Origin: Polycladidibacter stylochi | Lineage (GTDB): Bacteria; Pseudomonadota; Alphaproteobacteria; Rhizobiales; Stappiaceae | Assembly (NCBI RefSeq): GCF_001562055.1 | Contig: NZ_LLWE01000005.1 | Location: 62,001 to 126,000, forward strand | DNA: 64,000 nucleotides | Direction of reading: 5' to 3' | Shown: piece by piece, positions 63,209 to 64,000 of the stretch | Position numbering within the stretch: the stretch's first letter is position 1 | How the letters are laid out: the number at the start of each line of letters is the position of its first letter | Notes under the pieces: generated by a model | Database searches by the model: none | Told to the model about the DNA's origin: nothing | What the model saw: the letters and a program-made list of their open reading frames with translations, nothing else | Position numbers and translations under genes: made by a program

Positions 63209-63673
63209 CTAATAGGCTATATTGGCACGTTTATAAATAAAATGGAGTAACCAGGCAGGACCAATGAGTAAAAATTGAATATCCTTCAAAAACGATGGTT
63301 TTTTCCCTTCGATTTTATGTCCCCAAAACTGCGCTATCCAAGCAATAACAAATAATGATAGTGCAATCTTCCATAGAGAGCCTGGAAAGCTTGCTTCGAT
63401 GATCGCATTTAAGAGAAGGCAGCCTATGGAAAAAACCAGCATCCCGAGTGCCAATTGCCAAGACAAAACTAAGTAGTAAATAGTAACAGGAATAAGCGCC
63501 AGAGTGCACCAATTATTCACAATAGTTTTTTCAATGATTGGAATTGGCAGTGACCATGACAATGCTGTGATACTCCAAAATATTACAGGAACACAAATCC
63601 AATGCACTAGTTTATTGGTCTCATCTTGATGACTCTCTCCGTATTCATCTAGTAAATTTTCTAGTTTTCGCAT
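63209..63673 (-). CDS. Mpo1-like (DUF962) membrane protein
   Basis: A 154-residue protein with about four predicted helices. YGESHQDETNKLVHWICVPV at the start and AWIAQFWGHKIEGKKPSF near the end are the DUF962/Mpo1 signature, with the conserved His that bind iron in yeast Mpo1, a dioxygenase removing one carbon from 2-hydroxy fatty acids. The bacterial role is not established. GGGGGA lies 6 bases before the ATG. Convergent with glyS. Confidence 0.85.
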   Translation of the reverse strand: MRKLENLLDEYGESHQDETNKLVHWICVPVIFWSITALSWSLPIPIIEKTIVNNWCTLALIPVTIYYLVLSWQLALGMLVFSIGCLLLNAIIEASFPGSLWKIALSLFVIAWIAQFWGHKIEGKKPSFLKDIQFLLIGPAWLLHFIYKRANIAY

Positions 63674-64000
63674 TTTTTATCCCCCCTGCTCTGCATTCAA
63701 GTATCCTAATAGAAATAGACAAAAGCCAATCCCTCATTTTCGAGAAAAACTATTAAAGGAGTAAAATAGAAAACGCTAAGTCAGATAATTCTCACATAGT
63801 TTTTTACTTATACTTATCTTTTGCAAACCTATAAGTAAATTGATTTTAAATATATAAATACATTTTAACTAATAGGTAAATATATTATTTTGTTTGTTAT
63901 CAAACTTCAAATCATTTAGTAATTATAACGGTATGGATGATAGGTATGTATTTATGAAATTAAAAATTATTCATAAAAATTTACTAATATTACTAGGCGG
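63674..64000. other. AT-rich right edge
   Basis: Very AT-rich; no gene, terminator or clear promoter seen. The next gene presumably lies beyond the window. Confidence 0.6.

Noticed and set aside
1-64000. Insertion sequences, prophage, CRISPR, tRNA or rRNA genes
   Set aside because: Looked for transposase or integrase motifs, spaced repeats, and tRNA T-loop or CCA-type patterns by eye; none was convincing. A tRNAscan/ISfinder-type search would be decisive.

Overview
The window reads as chromosomal DNA of an alphaproteobacterium, most likely of the Rhizobiales (Hyphomicrobiales). That placement rests on family-restricted genes (TIGR02301, an RT0821/Lpp0805-type lipoprotein, DUF1499, a RibB with a degenerate RibA-like half, a NadQ/NrtR-type regulator) and on gene neighbourhoods I recall from that order. 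Base composition is moderate to low in GC, with AT-rich spacers. An AcuI-type acryloyl-CoA reductase and an acyl-CoA dehydrogenase/crotonase/SDR operon would suit a marine organism, but that is inference. I see no tRNA, rRNA, insertion sequence, prophage or CRISPR array.

Layout. 0-6 kb: the 5' part of a Mn/Zn importer binding protein behind a TTGCAA palindrome, a metallo-hydrolase, a PatB-type C-S lyase, a candidate sRNA behind a CRP-type site, a DUF1499 membrane protein, a HAD phosphatase, and a structured leader before a 56-residue protein. 6-13 kb: pdxH, a lipoprotein and a DnaJ-like protein, then a leftward fatty-acid-type operon (acyl-CoA dehydrogenase, crotonase, SDR) divergent from a Sua5-type tRNA threonylcarbamoylation enzyme. 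13-24 kb: a transporter remnant, an HDAC-like deacetylase, xseB, a long non-coding stretch with a minus-strand sRNA candidate, dxs, an MFS transporter, a copper/cytochrome-oxidase assembly cluster (Cys/His-rich membrane protein, PCu(A)C, SCO), tlyA and an rRNA uracil methyltransferase. 24-34 kb: a methyltransferase, a PH-like membrane protein, then leftward ribB-type (with an extra N-terminal HTH), aroC, a histidine phosphatase and fabI; an FAD oxidase; an ABC-F protein with a hidden upstream overlapping small ORF; an SRAP protein. 34-45 kb: conserved proteins of unknown role, a NUDIX hydrolase, LysE, the btaA-btaB betaine-lipid genes behind a PHO-box-like element, YgfZ-type, HD and tyrosine-phosphatase proteins, the NadQ/NrtR regulator and a nitronate-monooxygenase-like enzyme. 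46-64 kb: a SleB cell-wall hydrolase, acuI, nadA-nadB-nadC with two operator-like palindromes, ETF-ubiquinone oxidoreductase, a family-4-type uracil-DNA glycosylase, an S49 peptidase, glyQ, a GH3-family protein lacking its nucleophile, glyS and an Mpo1-like membrane protein.

How parts fit. NadQ/NrtR (43.2 kb) is the obvious candidate repressor for nadABC (49-52.7 kb). ETF-QO would take electrons from the acyl-CoA dehydrogenase through ETF. BtaA/BtaB would replace phospholipid when phosphate is low, as the PHO-like box suggests. PCu(A)C and SCO deliver copper to cytochrome oxidase. Several blocks I remember as contiguous in Rhizobiales (pdxH...dnaJ with fabI...ribB; HDAC-xseB-dxs with tlyA; glyQ with glyS) are split here, so the extra genes between them are likely rearrangements or insertions.

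Items most worth a second look: the nucleophile-less GH3 protein between glyQ and glyS; the HTH-RibB-RibX fusion with an internal start; two orphan sRNA candidates; the attenuator-like leader before the 56-residue protein; the 42-residue overlapping ORF at the ABC-F start; and the sliding-clamp-type motif ending the SRAP protein.
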